From: Corynebacterium suicordis DSM 45110
GTDB lineage: Bacteria; Actinomycetota; Actinomycetes; Mycobacteriales; Mycobacteriaceae
DNA: 64,000 nt
Reading direction: 5' to 3'
Assembly: GCF_015351405.1 (NCBI RefSeq)
Contig: NZ_JADKMY010000001.1
Span: forward strand, 62,001 to 126,000
In this document: positions 36,330 through 47,683 of the stretch, in pieces
How positions within the stretch are numbered: the first letter of the stretch is position 1
Layout: every line of letters begins with the position of its first letter
The notes under the pieces: generated by a model
The model's database searches: none
What the model was told of the DNA's origin: nothing
The model's input: the letters and a program-made list of their open reading frames with translations, nothing else
Translations under genes and position numbers: made by a program

Positions 36330-37090
36330 TGACGACCTTTCTGTCGCTTGTTCAGCATCATACAAATGCTAGCGAAGATAACGGTCCAGCCCACCACGTT
36401 TGCTAATGCGTACCACAGCGGATCCTCCACGAAGCCCGGTGCTTCGGAGATCGCCTGCACGCCATCGCTCAATGGATAGCGCGCCAACGAGACCGCGCCA
36501 TACATCGGGGTAAACCGCGCGAAGGGCATCAAGAACTCCGGTAGAGGCATGAATGCATTACCAGCAAAGGCCAGCAGCACCAGTGCAGAGGAAGAAATAT
36601 TCACCGCTGAATCGGACTTGAAGATCTGCCCAAAGATCATGCCGTAGAAACCAAAAGGCAGCGTAACCAGCACAGATAGCACAAACGTCAGCGCCCAGCT
36701 CCGCGCGTCCATCTCTGCAGAAGTCAGCGCACCAGTAATGAACACCGCGGCCACCGGGAACGCTGCACGGAACAGAATGACCACGCATTGCGAGAGCAGC
36801 AACTGGGTTCCCGTCAGCGGAGTAAGCGCCAGCTGCCTGCCCCATCCAGTGCTCTGCTCCACCACCGTGGTGCCCACCGTGGATACCGCCGCGGTAATTC
36901 CTCCGTACACCGCCATGCCCACCATCACATAGGCGGTCACGTTGCCGTTCTTCAGCATCACGGCGCCGTAATCCTGCAGCGCGCCGAAGAGCAGGAACAG
37001 CAGGATTGGCAGGAACATGGAGAACACCAGATTCGGGCCGTTCAAGAGATGTCGTTTGAGGTTGATCGCAGTAAATGTAGTCAAGGCCAT
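36326..37090 (-). CDS. ABC-2 type permease linked to the two-component system
   Basis: 254 residues from ATG 37090, with AAGGAG 6 bases upstream. Six helices. Starts MALTTFTAINLKRHLLNGPN. Ten bases downstream of its ATPase and overlapping the kinase gene, so the four form one operon: ATPase, permease, kinase, regulator. The kinase may sense the exporter or its substrate. Confidence 0.85.
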   Translation of the reverse strand: MALTTFTAINLKRHLLNGPNLVFSMFLPILLFLLFGALQDYGAVMLKNGNVTAYVMVGMAVYGGITAAVSTVGTTVVEQSTGWGRQLALTPLTGTQLLLSQCVVILFRAAFPVAAVFITGALTSAEMDARSWALTFVLSVLVTLPFGFYGMIFGQIFKSDSAVNISSSALVLLAFAGNAFMPLPEFLMPFARFTPMYGAVSLARYPLSDGVQAISEAPGFVEDPLWYALANVVGWTVIFASICMMLNKRQKGRQ

Positions 37091-37100
37091 GACGGACTCC

Positions 37101-38048
37101 TTAGTGTGCGCTCGTGGAAGCGGGATCGATGGAAGAATCACTGGTCAGCGCCTCGAAGGCATCTTCCAGGGACGCTCTGGTGATGGTCAGGTTGTTGGCT
37201 TCGGTCTCGGTGAGAAGGAACTTCGCAAGGGCGTCGGACTCCGAGGTGGTGAACCTAAGACGGTCCCCTTCTCCCCGCACCTCAGCCACCTCGAACGGGA
37301 GGCCCTCCCCGCGCGCCAATGAACTCCGCTGCGGTTCCGGGATCGTGGCACTCACGTGCGTGGTTGAGGCGGTCCGCTGGATCTCGTCGACGGTGCCATC
37401 GGCCACAACTTCACCCTTGCGCATCAGGATGATCCGCTCGGCGAACTGCTCGGCTTCCTCCAGGTAGTGGGTGGCAAAGACGATGGTGGTGCCGCGCTCG
37501 GCCTGCCTGCGCATCGACGCCCAAAACTCCCGCCTCGCATTCGGATCCATGCCCGCAGTGGGCTCATCGAGAATCAACAGCTCCGGGGAGCCGAGGATCG
37601 CCAACGCGTGCCGAATGCGCTGCTGCTCACCACCCGAGCATCGCTTCACCGCGCGCTTGGACAGGTGGGTGAGGTTGGTCTCGTCCATCACCTCGTCCAC
37701 ATCGCGGGGGTTCGGGAACGTGGCAGCGATCATGCGGATCGTATCCTTCACGGACACATCCGGCAGCAACCCACCGGTTTGTAACACCGCGCTGACCTGG
37801 CTTTTCGCCACCGCGTCGCGGGGCTTGTCCCCGAACACGCGGATGGAGCCAGACGTGGGCGTGGTAAGCCCCAGGATCATGTCGATGAGAGTGGACTTAC
37901 CCGCGCCGTTCGGCCCCAGCAGGGCAATAATCTCACCCTGTCTTATTTGGAACGACGCCGCCTTCACCGCCTTGAACTTCCCACCCGGGGCTTGGGCTGA
38001 AGCAAATTCCTTGCTGACTGTTTCTATGGTGCATGCTGTTGTGCTCAT
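37101..38048 (-). CDS. ABC exporter ATPase linked to the two-component system
   Basis: 315 residues. Walker A GPNGAGKST, signature CSGGEQQRIRHAL (an unusual Cys and Glu-Gln-Gln variant of LSGGQ), Walker B LLILDEPTAGMD, H-loop ATHYLEEAEQ. First gene of the operon. The substrate is unknown; peptide antibiotics are often the inducers of such units. Confidence 0.88.
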   Translation of the reverse strand: MSTTACTIETVSKEFASAQAPGGKFKAVKAASFQIRQGEIIALLGPNGAGKSTLIDMILGLTTPTSGSIRVFGDKPRDAVAKSQVSAVLQTGGLLPDVSVKDTIRMIAATFPNPRDVDEVMDETNLTHLSKRAVKRCSGGEQQRIRHALAILGSPELLILDEPTAGMDPNARREFWASMRRQAERGTTIVFATHYLEEAEQFAERIILMRKGEVVADGTVDEIQRTASTTHVSATIPEPQRSSLARGEGLPFEVAEVRGEGDRLRFTTSESDALAKFLLTETEANNLTITRASLEDAFEALTSDSSIDPASTSAH

Positions 38049-38183
38049 GCTTCCTAGTGTTGCCTGGCCAGCGGTTTGTTCTGGGCGTGATGCGTCATGA
38101 CCTGGGCATGACGTTTGTCATGGGCGCGCATTTCACGAAGGAAGCTATTGCCCGATGTCGATGTCCTCGCGGGGGCGGGAGTT

Positions 38184-38268
38184 GTACATTCGTCGGGTTT
38201 ATTGGCATCTCGTTTTCTCCGACCTGTGGTTTTCCCCGCGCGTTTGCTGATAAACCCGACGAAAGTAC
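38184..38268. repeat. palindromic element D
   Basis: Arms GTACATTCGTCGGGTTTAT and ATAAACCCGACGAAAGTAC enclose a core with CTCCGACCTGTGGTTTTCC. The arm sequence is unrelated to elements A-C, yet the core is nearly the same. Confidence 0.7.
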
Positions 38269-38293
38269 CATCTATCCCCTACTGAGCCCGAAA

Positions 38294-38384
38294 ATGTCGC
38301 ATTGAACCCGTTTTTTGTCATCCCAATTTCTGCGACCTGCGGGTTTCCCCGCGCATTATGCAAAAAACGGGCGGAATGCGACAC
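38294..38384. repeat. palindromic element B
   Basis: Arms ATGTCGCATTGAACCCGTTT and AAACGGGCGGAATGCGACA, core with CTGCGACCTGCGGGTTTCC. Closest relative of element A at 6834-6924. Confidence 0.75.
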
Positions 38385-38406
38385 CGATCCGCAGCTGAGC
38401 TCGGGG

Positions 38407-38497
38407 ATGTCGCACGCACGCCAGTTTTTGTCATCCCGGTTTTCTCGACCTGGGCTTTCGCAGAGCAGATATGCAAAAAGTGGCGTGAGTGCGACAA
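38407..38497. repeat. palindromic element C
   Basis: Arms ATGTCGCACGCACGCCAGTT and AAAGTGGCGTGAGTGCGACA, core with TCTCGACCTGGGCTTTCGC. Relative to A and B, inner arm positions changed on both sides so that pairing is kept. Confidence 0.75.
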
Positions 38498-38609
38498 CCA
38501 ACCCCCACGGCCACCCGCCACCCCACCGCACGCACCAAAAAACACCCACCCACAACGAAAAAGTGGCGAAGAACCGAAGTTCCTCGCCACTCTGTCATCT
38601 ATCTACCTG

Positions 38610-38682
38610 TGGAGCATAGGAGAATCGAACTCCTGACCTCCTGCTTGCAAAGCAGGTGCTCTACCAATTGAGCTAATGCCCC
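38610..38682 (-). tRNA. tRNA-Ala (anticodon TGC)
   Basis: GGGGCAT / ATGCTCC acceptor stem with the G3-U70 pair that identifies alanine tRNA; anticodon stem CCTGC-TTTGCAA-GCAGG; T-loop TTCGATT. CCA not encoded. Confidence 0.96.
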
Positions 38683-38705
38683 GAATTCTCATTCGAGTTG
38701 TTCGA

Positions 38706-38782
38706 TGGTGGGCCTAACAGGACTTGAACCTGTGACCTCTTCGTTATCAGCGAAGCGCTCTAACCGCCTGAGCTATAGGCCC
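38706..38782 (-). tRNA. tRNA-Ile (anticodon GAT)
   Basis: GGGCCTA / TAGGCCC acceptor, anticodon loop with GAT in TTCGCTGATAACGAAG, T-loop TTCAAGT. CCA is encoded (38706-38708). The tRNA-Ile/tRNA-Ala pair behind gyrA is a conserved actinobacterial arrangement. Confidence 0.96.
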
Positions 38783-38851
38783 TCGAACAAGAATGTACTC
38801 TACCCAGCCCCCTGATTATATCCAAATCACCTGTTCAAAGGGCCTTTTAGA

Positions 38852-39469
38852 TCAGTGGTCTACGGTCACCCGAAGGCCGCCAATGATCTGCGCGGAGAGG
38901 TTGTAGATCATCGCCAGCACTGGAGCCAGCAGCGTGAACACCACCAGCTCCACCAGACCGAACACCAGAACCACGCCCATGTACTCCAGGATGCCGAAGG
39001 ATCCCGTACCGGTAAGGTCGCCCAGCAAAGAGTTCAGGTTGCCCCACACGCCGGCAATACCCAGCACGATGTACAGCAACAACGACGCCACCAGCAGCAC
39101 CACCAAGAAGCACAAGTTCACCATGAAACCCAGCTTCAGCGCGCTCATCGGATTGATGTGCGTCACCGCGCGCTCTTCCGGATTGACCGCGGTTGCCGAA
39201 GAGCGCAACGCGTCCATGAACCCCACCTTGTGCGCCGGGGCGGTCGTGGAGTTCGGCGAGGAATTCCCAGCTGAACCCGCATTTCCTCCGGTCTTAGTGG
39301 TGGTCGCCGCATTTTTTGCCGACGCCACCTTCCCCGACTTAGCCGGAGCCCCAGCACCTGCAGACTGACCCGCCTGCGGAGTACCAGCCTTATTCACACC
39401 GGCCTTGTTTGCAGCAGAGCTGCCCTGCGGCTTGGACTTGTTCTGCTTCTTGGGCTTGCCGGCATTCAT
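38852..39469 (-). CDS. DUF3566 membrane protein
   Basis: 205 residues, 3 bases after gyrA. The first 75 are Ala/Lys/Gly-rich and disordered. The DUF3566 part follows with two long hydrophobic segments (LGFMVNLCFLVVLLVASLLL and YMGVVLVFGLVELVVFTLLA) around a short region with GVWGNLNSLLGDL. This protein sits behind gyrA throughout the actinobacteria; function unknown. A motif copy GGTGGCGTCGGCAAAAAATG lies in the linker and encodes KVASAK. Confidence 0.85.
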   Translation of the reverse strand: MNAGKPKKQNKSKPQGSSAANKAGVNKAGTPQAGQSAGAGAPAKSGKVASAKNAATTTKTGGNAGSAGNSSPNSTTAPAHKVGFMDALRSSATAVNPEERAVTHINPMSALKLGFMVNLCFLVVLLVASLLLYIVLGIAGVWGNLNSLLGDLTGTGSFGILEYMGVVLVFGLVELVVFTLLAPVLAMIYNLSAQIIGGLRVTVDH

Positions 39470-39472
39470 GGG

Positions 39473-41980
39473 TTACTTTTCCTCTTCCAGCGCTTTCGCT
39501 TCGGCGTGTTCCTCAACTTCAACCTCGATGTTGCGATCCACGGCCAGCAGCTCCACATCCTTGCCCAGATCGACAAGTCGCACGCCCATGGTGGCACGCG
39601 CTGTACTGCGGATTTGCTTGACCTCGGTGCGGATCACTCCACCAGCGGAGGTAATGGCCAAGATCTCATCATCGTCGGCCACGGTCAAGGCGCCGATGAG
39701 CTTGCCGCGCTTCGGGTCGTACTTGAAGGTCACCACACCCATGCCGCCGCGTCCCTTGGCTGGGTAGTCCTCCATTGGGGTGCGCTTTCCATAGCCACCG
39801 GAGGTAGCCACGAACAGCTGGGATCCTTCGTTGACTACGGTCAGGGCGAGGAGCTGATCCTCGCCGCGGAAGCGCATGCCCTTCACACCAGCGGTGGCGC
39901 GGCCCATGGGGCGCAGCGTCTCATCGTTGGCGGTGAAGCGCATTGCCTGTCCCTCTTCAGAGACCAGCAGCAGGTCATCCGTGTCGGTACACAGCTGCGC
40001 ACCAACCAGGCGGTCATCCTCGTTGAGGTTGATCGCGATCAACCCGCCGGAGCGTGGGGAATCATAATCGGTGAGACGAGACTTCTTCACGCGTCCGTGA
40101 GCGGTCGCGAGCACCAGGTATGGCGCATCCTCGTAGCTCTGGATCTGGATAACCTGAGCGATCTGCTCACCCGGCTGGAATTCCAGCAGGTTGGCAACGT
40201 GCTGGCCACGGGCAGTACGTGATGCCTCGGGGAGCTCGAATGCGCGCAGGCGGTACACGCGTCCGAAGTTGGTGAAGAACAACACGGTGTCATGCGTCGA
40301 ACAGATGAAGAAGTGGCGCACCACGTCGTCCTGCTTGAGCTCCGCACCACGTACGCCCTTGCCACCGCGGCGCTGACTACGGTAGCTGTCCACCTTCGTG
40401 CGCTTGGCGTAACCCGTAGAGGTGATGGTGATGACCACGTTCTCGCGGGCGATCAAGTCCTCTTCGGACACTTCACCGGCAGCGGCGATGATTTGGGTAC
40501 GACGCTCATCGCCGTACTTATCCACGATCTCTTGCAGCTCTTCGCGAACGATCTCGCGCTGGCGCTCTTCGGAGGCCAGGATGGCCTTCAGCTCAGCGAT
40601 GGTCTTTTCAATCTCGGCCAACTCATCGATGATCTTCTGACGCTCCAGCGCAGCCAGGCGGCGCAGCTGCATGGCCAGGATGGCATCTGCCTGAATATCG
40701 TCGATATCCAGCAGGTCCTTCAGGCCGTCGCGGGCCACATCCACCGTGGAAGACCGGCGGATCAGCGCGATGACCTCGTCCAGAGCATCCAGGGCCTTGA
40801 CCAAACCGCGCAAGATGTGGGCGCGCTTCTCAGCCTCATCCAGACGGAACTGGGTGCGGCGCACGATCACGTCGATCTGGTGATCAACGTAGTGGCGCAG
40901 CATCTGGTCCAAGCGTAGGGTGCGCGGCACGCCATCCACGATGGAAAGCATGTTCACACCAAAGCTGGTCTGCAGCTGGGAGTGCTTGTACAGGTTGTTC
41001 AGCACCACGCGAGGAATCGCATCGCGCTTGAGCGTGACCACGATGCGCATGCCCACGCGGTCAGAGGACTCATCATCAATCTTCGAGATGCCCGCGAGCT
41101 TGCCATCGCGCACCTGCTCCGCAATGGAGAGCACCAGGTTATCCGGGTTGACCTGGTACGGAAGCTCCGTAATGACGATGGTTTGGCGGTTGCCCTCTTC
41201 CTCAATAGTGGTCACGCCACGCATGCGGATGGAACCACGACCGGTGCGATAAGCATCCTCGATGCCCTTATCGCCGACGATCAAACCAGCGGTTGGGAAG
41301 TCCGGGCCCTTCACAAAGCCCATGCACTTCTCCAGCGCCTCGGCCTCTTCGGCCTTCGGGTTGCTCAGCAGCCAGAAAATCGCATCCGCCAACTCATTCA
41401 GGTTGTGCGGAGGAATATTGGTGGCCATGCCCACCGCGATGCCACCGGAACCGTTCATCAAAAGGTTCGGAACGCGCGAAGGAAGCACGGTCGGTTCCTG
41501 GGTCTTGCCATCGTAATTCGGCTGGAACTCAACCGTGTTTTCTCGAATATCCCGCACCATCTCCATGGCCAGCGGGGTCATCCGGCACTCGGTATAACGC
41601 ATGGCGGCAGCGCCGTCACTACCACGGGAACCGAAGTTACCCTGGCCGTCTACCAGCGGGTATCGCATGGACCACGGCTGCGCCATGCGCACCAAGGTGT
41701 CGTAAATTGCGGTGTCACCATGCGGGTGGAAGTTACCCATGGTGTCCGCCACTGGCTTAGCTGATTTCACATAGCTTCGCTCTGGACGGTAGCCGTTGTC
41801 GTACATCGCGTACAGCACGCGGCGGTGCACGGGCTTGAGTCCATCGCGGACCTCCGGAAGGGCGCGGCCAACAATCACGCTCATGGCGTAATCGATGTAG
41901 CTGGACTGCATCTCTTCTTGCAGATCGATTGGCTCGATCCGGTCGAAGAGGGAATCTCCACCGTTTGTATCGTCGCTCAC
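39473..41980 (-). CDS. gyrA: DNA gyrase subunit A
   Basis: 835 residues from GTG 41980, AAAGGA 11 bases upstream. Opens at [20 protein letters not shown]; active-site Tyr in [11 protein letters not shown]-terminal beta-pinwheel with the GyrA box QRRGGKG. Works with GyrB to introduce negative supercoils. In the quinolone-resistance region the sequence is [10 protein letters not shown]: Thr90 is at the position of E. coli Ser83, and Asp94 (E. coli 87) is kept. Confidence 0.98.
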   Translation of the reverse strand: MSDDTNGGDSLFDRIEPIDLQEEMQSSYIDYAMSVIVGRALPEVRDGLKPVHRRVLYAMYDNGYRPERSYVKSAKPVADTMGNFHPHGDTAIYDTLVRMAQPWSMRYPLVDGQGNFGSRGSDGAAAMRYTECRMTPLAMEMVRDIRENTVEFQPNYDGKTQEPTVLPSRVPNLLMNGSGGIAVGMATNIPPHNLNELADAIFWLLSNPKAEEAEALEKCMGFVKGPDFPTAGLIVGDKGIEDAYRTGRGSIRMRGVTTIEEEGNRQTIVITELPYQVNPDNLVLSIAEQVRDGKLAGISKIDDESSDRVGMRIVVTLKRDAIPRVVLNNLYKHSQLQTSFGVNMLSIVDGVPRTLRLDQMLRHYVDHQIDVIVRRTQFRLDEAEKRAHILRGLVKALDALDEVIALIRRSSTVDVARDGLKDLLDIDDIQADAILAMQLRRLAALERQKIIDELAEIEKTIAELKAILASEERQREIVREELQEIVDKYGDERRTQIIAAAGEVSEEDLIARENVVITITSTGYAKRTKVDSYRSQRRGGKGVRGAELKQDDVVRHFFICSTHDTVLFFTNFGRVYRLRAFELPEASRTARGQHVANLLEFQPGEQIAQVIQIQSYEDAPYLVLATAHGRVKKSRLTDYDSPRSGGLIAINLNEDDRLVGAQLCTDTDDLLLVSEEGQAMRFTANDETLRPMGRATAGVKGMRFRGEDQLLALTVVNEGSQLFVATSGGYGKRTPMEDYPAKGRGGMGVVTFKYDPKRGKLIGALTVADDDEILAITSAGGVIRTEVKQIRSTARATMGVRLVDLGKDVELLAVDRNIEVEVEEHAEAKALEEEK

Positions 41981-42102
41981 GTGAGAGCGTTCCTTTCTAC
42001 AGGGGACAGATCGTCCAATTCTAGCACGTCGAGGTGCTATTCCTGCGTCAGGATCTCGCTTTAATCCCGCATGTCAGACTACTTTTTCCACACGTCCGCA
42101 AG

Positions 42103-42717
42103 TTAGCGGCGAGCATCCTTCAACGTGCCGGTTACTTCGCTCGCAGAATCGATGACCACGCACTGAATGCGCCTGTCTTGTTCCTCATCCCAGCTGGTCT
42201 CAGAGGGGTGGAGAAAGTTGACTTTGAGCTCGGATTCAGAGCCGGAAATTCCCACAAAATGGCTGAATTCCTCCACGCAATAATTCTTGGCTTGCTCGGC
42301 GATGGCTTCATCCCCCGGGAAGTTGCCGTCTGCCACCTCTTTCTGCGCAAAGATCTCTGCGTTATGCGGACGTTCGCAATCGATCTTCTCGAGGTCTTCC
42401 ACAACCCCCGTGAGTGAATCCTCGATCTTCAGACAATCGCCCTCATTCACGTTGAAGACGCTCTCGGTTTGCGCTTCGGTCGACTTAACCGTGCTGGACG
42501 CAGAGCCCTGGCCGCTCTCTTCGCCATTCCCCTCGGTTGCTCCCCCATTGGTCGCCGAAGAGGAAGACTGTGCAGAGTTGTTTCCATCTTCCGATGCCGT
42601 GGTGCATCCTGCCGCGCCCAACAACCCCACGGCGCAGGCGCCGGCCATTATTCGACGCAGAAATGGCCCGTTGGTGCGAAAGAATTCCCCAGAGTGATCA
42701 ATCATTGCGGCGTGCAT
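42103..42717 (-). CDS. lipoprotein with a septum-formation (PF13845-like) domain
   Basis: 204 residues at most. Lipobox GAAGC at about residue 38, preceded by a hydrophobic stretch (IMAGACAVGLLG). A Ser/Asn/Gly-rich linker follows, then VNEGDCLKIEDS...IDCERPHNAEIFAQ...YCVEEF...RRIQCVVID, the paired-cysteine pattern of the septum-formation domain. Exported and membrane-anchored. The start is uncertain (ATG 42717 or 42705). Placed between gyrA and the hydrolase. Confidence 0.7.
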   Translation of the reverse strand: MHAAMIDHSGEFFRTNGPFLRRIMAGACAVGLLGAAGCTTASEDGNNSAQSSSSATNGGATEGNGEESGQGSASSTVKSTEAQTESVFNVNEGDCLKIEDSLTGVVEDLEKIDCERPHNAEIFAQKEVADGNFPGDEAIAEQAKNYCVEEFSHFVGISGSESELKVNFLHPSETSWDEEQDRRIQCVVIDSASEVTGTLKDARR

Positions 42718-42771
42718 TCACTCATCATCGCATAGAAGCAGATTTTTAGTGTGCAGCATCACAACCGAGCA

Positions 42772-43680
42772 TCACAGCGCAGCGATGAATTCCTCGAGCC
42801 GATCCGAAACCACCTGTGGCTCGCGTGCCCATCGGTTATGCCCCAGTGGCGCGGAAAATTCTTCCACGGCCACATCGGCAGCCGGCAAGCTCACCGCGAG
42901 GTTAGCGGCGGAAGCCATGGGGCAATCCTCGTCATTGATGCATCGCGTTAACAGGATTGGCGCAGTAATCTTCTTGCGTCGCTCTTCATAATCCATGTCC
43001 TGACCAGCCAGATTATCCAGCCGGTTGGTCTGGCCATAGCGATGCCATTCCTCGATATGATCCTTGGCTTGGCGCCCATAGCCCAGCATGTCCAACTTGC
43101 CATCGGCCTGGTAACCGCGCAGCTTCAGAGACGGGCGCAAGAGCCACGTTCCATAGCGCAAGCGCAGTTGGGTGCGCCCGCTAAAGCCCTTGTAGAACGG
43201 GGTTCCTGCACCCACGCCCATCACGCCGCGCACGTTGAGCAGTTCAGCTTCTGGCCGCGCCATGAACAATGCCGCGATCTGCCCGCCCATGGAGTGGCAG
43301 AGCAAGACCGTGGGGTGCTGCTCGGATAGTCCGAGCCCCTTCTTCGCGGCCCGGATGCTGGCCGGGTAATCCTCGGAAGCCAAATGGTGGTAACCCCAGG
43401 ACTTGTCTTTGGACGCGACCGCAGTAGAACTACCCTGACCGCGCAACTCGGCAGTGGCCACGGGATATCCGCGTTCCGCCAACTCGCGGGCGATCGGATC
43501 GTAGTAACGGGCACCCATGCCAAAGCCAGGCCAGATCACAATCAGTGGCTTTTCTGCATCAGCTGAAGAGGCAGGGGTGGCGTCGTTCAAAAAAGGAGGA
43601 AAAACACGCAGCGAGCTGGTGGAACCATCCGGGATGAACGCGTCCACCAGACGCGGTTCGTAGGTTGTGGAGTCAGCCAT
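42772..43680 (-). CDS. alpha/beta hydrolase (lysophospholipase-like)
   Basis: 302 residues. Oxyanion loop VIWPGFGMGARYY, ELRGQGSS, nucleophile elbow LCHSMGGQIAAL (Ser about 120), C-terminal His in LGHNRWA. Begins 8 bases after gyrB. The segment FLNDATPASSADAEK near the N-terminus looks like a loop insertion and is encoded by a dispersed-motif copy. Substrate unknown. Confidence 0.8.
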   Translation of the reverse strand: MADSTTYEPRLVDAFIPDGSTSSLRVFPPFLNDATPASSADAEKPLIVIWPGFGMGARYYDPIARELAERGYPVATAELRGQGSSTAVASKDKSWGYHHLASEDYPASIRAAKKGLGLSEQHPTVLLCHSMGGQIAALFMARPEAELLNVRGVMGVGAGTPFYKGFSGRTQLRLRYGTWLLRPSLKLRGYQADGKLDMLGYGRQAKDHIEEWHRYGQTNRLDNLAGQDMDYEERRKKITAPILLTRCINDEDCPMASAANLAVSLPAADVAVEEFSAPLGHNRWAREPQVVSDRLEEFIAAL

Positions 43681-43688
43681 GCTTGCCC

Positions 43689-45737
<2,049 letters not shown>

Positions 45738-45835
45738 TCAAGCTCCTTTAACAGTGGACATTAACCCCACTATTCTAGCGTGTGACCCGGACAAATTCAT
45801 GTACCGGCATGCCCCACGAGGCAATATGTGTCATC

Positions 45836-46381
45836 TCACCCATAGTCATCCCGGGGTCCGCGGCCCTTTACCCGGAGTTTCCCCTTCGGTTTTGGGCCGA
45901 GGTTCGGACCCTTCACTTTGAGATCACGCACCAGATCCTCCCCCGCCAGATGCGAGATCGCCTCCAGGATCTGCGTCTTCATGTAGCGCAACTGCGTGGC
46001 CCATGGCGTGGAATCGCATTCAATGACCAGCTCACGGCCGTTTTTGTTGAACTCCACCGGCCGGGTCCGCTCCGCCACTGTGGGCCCCACGATCTCTTCC
46101 CAGTTGTTCATCACCGTGCCGATCGCAAAGTCCTCAGCCCACCCAAAACGCTTGATGGTGGGCTGAATCAGCTCATGCAAACTCTTCGGATCCCGGTAGC
46201 TCTTATCCGCGCGCCCATCCAGGCCAGTCGGCCGCTTCATCGCCCGGGAACCACGCCCTCGGGTGTCGCGCATCCTTTTCGTCGACGCCACCCTGGGCAG
46301 TTCAGCTCCACTTTTTCCCCCGGCTTTTCTCAAGCCCTCCAGAGCCTGAGCCACGGGATCTAAATTCTGGTCTTCACTCAT
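45836..46381 (-). CDS. dciA: DUF721 protein (DciA-type helicase operator)
   Basis: 181 residues; ATGA overlap with recF. The C-terminal 100 residues (IKRFGWAEDFAIGTVMNNWE, TRPVEFNKNGRELVIECDST, LAGEDLVRDLKVKGP) are the DUF721 / KH-like domain of DciA, which loads or stimulates the replicative helicase DnaB in bacteria lacking DnaC/DnaI. The N-terminal part is basic and disordered, with a motif copy encoding RVASTKR. The gene position between recF and gyrB is the usual actinobacterial one. Confidence 0.88.
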   Translation of the reverse strand: MSEDQNLDPVAQALEGLRKAGGKSGAELPRVASTKRMRDTRGRGSRAMKRPTGLDGRADKSYRDPKSLHELIQPTIKRFGWAEDFAIGTVMNNWEEIVGPTVAERTRPVEFNKNGRELVIECDSTPWATQLRYMKTQILEAISHLAGEDLVRDLKVKGPNLGPKPKGKLRVKGRGPRDDYG

Positions 46382-47616
46382 TCCGCGGCACCTCCCGGTT
46401 TCTGGACAACCTCTGAGATTCGCCCGTCTTCGGTATCGCGAGCACAGATAGAGAATATCTGGGCTTTTTGCCTGAGCTCATCCGGGATGTCTTGGTCAAC
46501 CGCGGCCGTGATGAGTACCTGCTCGGCATCGGAGATGAGGGAGACAAGGGCTTGGCGTCGAGAAGAATCCAATTCCGCAAACACATCATCCAGGATGACG
46601 ACGGGCTCGGTGCCGTCCCCACGCTGCATGAAAAACGCTCCGAGACGCAGGGAAAGTGCCACTGACCAGGACTCACCGTGAGATGCGAAGCCCTTCGCCG
46701 GCTGGGTCCCGAGCATGAGGATCAGGTCATCCCGGTGAGGGCCAAACAGGGTGGTGCCGCGGTCGATCTCCTGGTTCCGCTTCTCCGCGAAGGCCTGGAG
46801 GAGAGCAGCTTCGGCGACATCCGGGCTGAGCAGCGCCGTGGGCTCGCCCGGGGTGGACGTACCCAGCTGGATTCCGAGATCTGCCAGTGCTGCATCGATG
46901 GTGGAGGTGTAACTAACGTGTGCGGGGCGAGATTCCGGGGCCAGGCGCTGATACGTTTCCGCGAGGTGCGGGGCGAGGTCGTGGACAATCTGGATCCGCG
47001 CGGACATGATCTGCGCACCCAGGGATGCCAGCTGACTATCCCAGACATCCAAGGTGGTCAGGGCAGCTTCCTCTTCCTCCGTGCGCTTGCCGCCCAGGGT
47101 GGAGCGCATGGCGTGCGAGCGCAGCAGGGCATTGCGCTGCTTGAGAGCCTTTTCATAATCCGCCTTGACGGCGCCGAGGCGAGGATAGCGGGCGATCATG
47201 ATGGAATCGAGGAACTGCCTGCGCTGCTCGGGCTCCCCGCGGACGAGAGCCAGATCCTCCGGGGAAAACAGGGTGGTGCGGACGATGCCCAGAAGTTCGC
47301 GAGTGGTGGCCAACGTGGTGCGGTTGATATGCGCCTTATTCGCGCCATGGCCCCGCAGGGTGAGGCGAGCGGTGAGCTCGCGGGTGCCGTTGACGGCAGT
47401 GGCGCTGAGCATGGCGGTATTTGCATGTTCCCTGACCAGGGCGGCATCACTGTTCACACGGTGAGAACCCAGATGTGCCAAGTACCCGAGGGCCTCGACG
47501 ATATTGGTTTTCCCGTGGCCGTTGGGGCCGGTGAATACGGTTACCCCGGGTTCGAGCTCCAGCTCAAGGGACTTCCAGGAACGGAAGTCCTCCAAGTGCA
47601 GAGCGCGAACGTACAT
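46378..47616 (-). CDS. recF: RecF recombination/repair ATPase
   Basis: 412 residues. Walker A GPNGHGKTNIVEAL near residue 30, Walker B VVILDDVFAELD near 330, SMC-like signature LSLRLG. Loads RecA at gaps during replication repair. Downstream of dnaN in the initiation operon. Confidence 0.96.
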   Translation of the reverse strand: MYVRALHLEDFRSWKSLELELEPGVTVFTGPNGHGKTNIVEALGYLAHLGSHRVNSDAALVREHANTAMLSATAVNGTRELTARLTLRGHGANKAHINRTTLATTRELLGIVRTTLFSPEDLALVRGEPEQRRQFLDSIMIARYPRLGAVKADYEKALKQRNALLRSHAMRSTLGGKRTEEEEAALTTLDVWDSQLASLGAQIMSARIQIVHDLAPHLAETYQRLAPESRPAHVSYTSTIDAALADLGIQLGTSTPGEPTALLSPDVAEAALLQAFAEKRNQEIDRGTTLFGPHRDDLILMLGTQPAKGFASHGESWSVALSLRLGAFFMQRGDGTEPVVILDDVFAELDSSRRQALVSLISDAEQVLITAAVDQDIPDELRQKAQIFSICARDTEDGRISEVVQKPGGAAE

Positions 47617-47683
47617 GCTGACCTAGCTGCCGATTCAATTGCTGATGTGGGTGTGAGCTGCGAATTCTGTGGTTACCGCTGGC

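Larger units (their letters stand above)
38049..38609. other. 561-base gap holding three palindromic elements
   Basis: No credible gene. Apart from the upstream region of the ABC operon (about 38049-38180), the gap is occupied by elements D, B and C, annotated separately, and an unremarkable C/A-rich stretch 38498-38609. Confidence 0.7.

Noticed and set aside
38184-38497. Palindromic elements as integron attC sites or IS ends
   Set aside because: attC sites keep their ends and vary inside, the opposite of what is seen. No integrase, transposase or target-site duplication was found.
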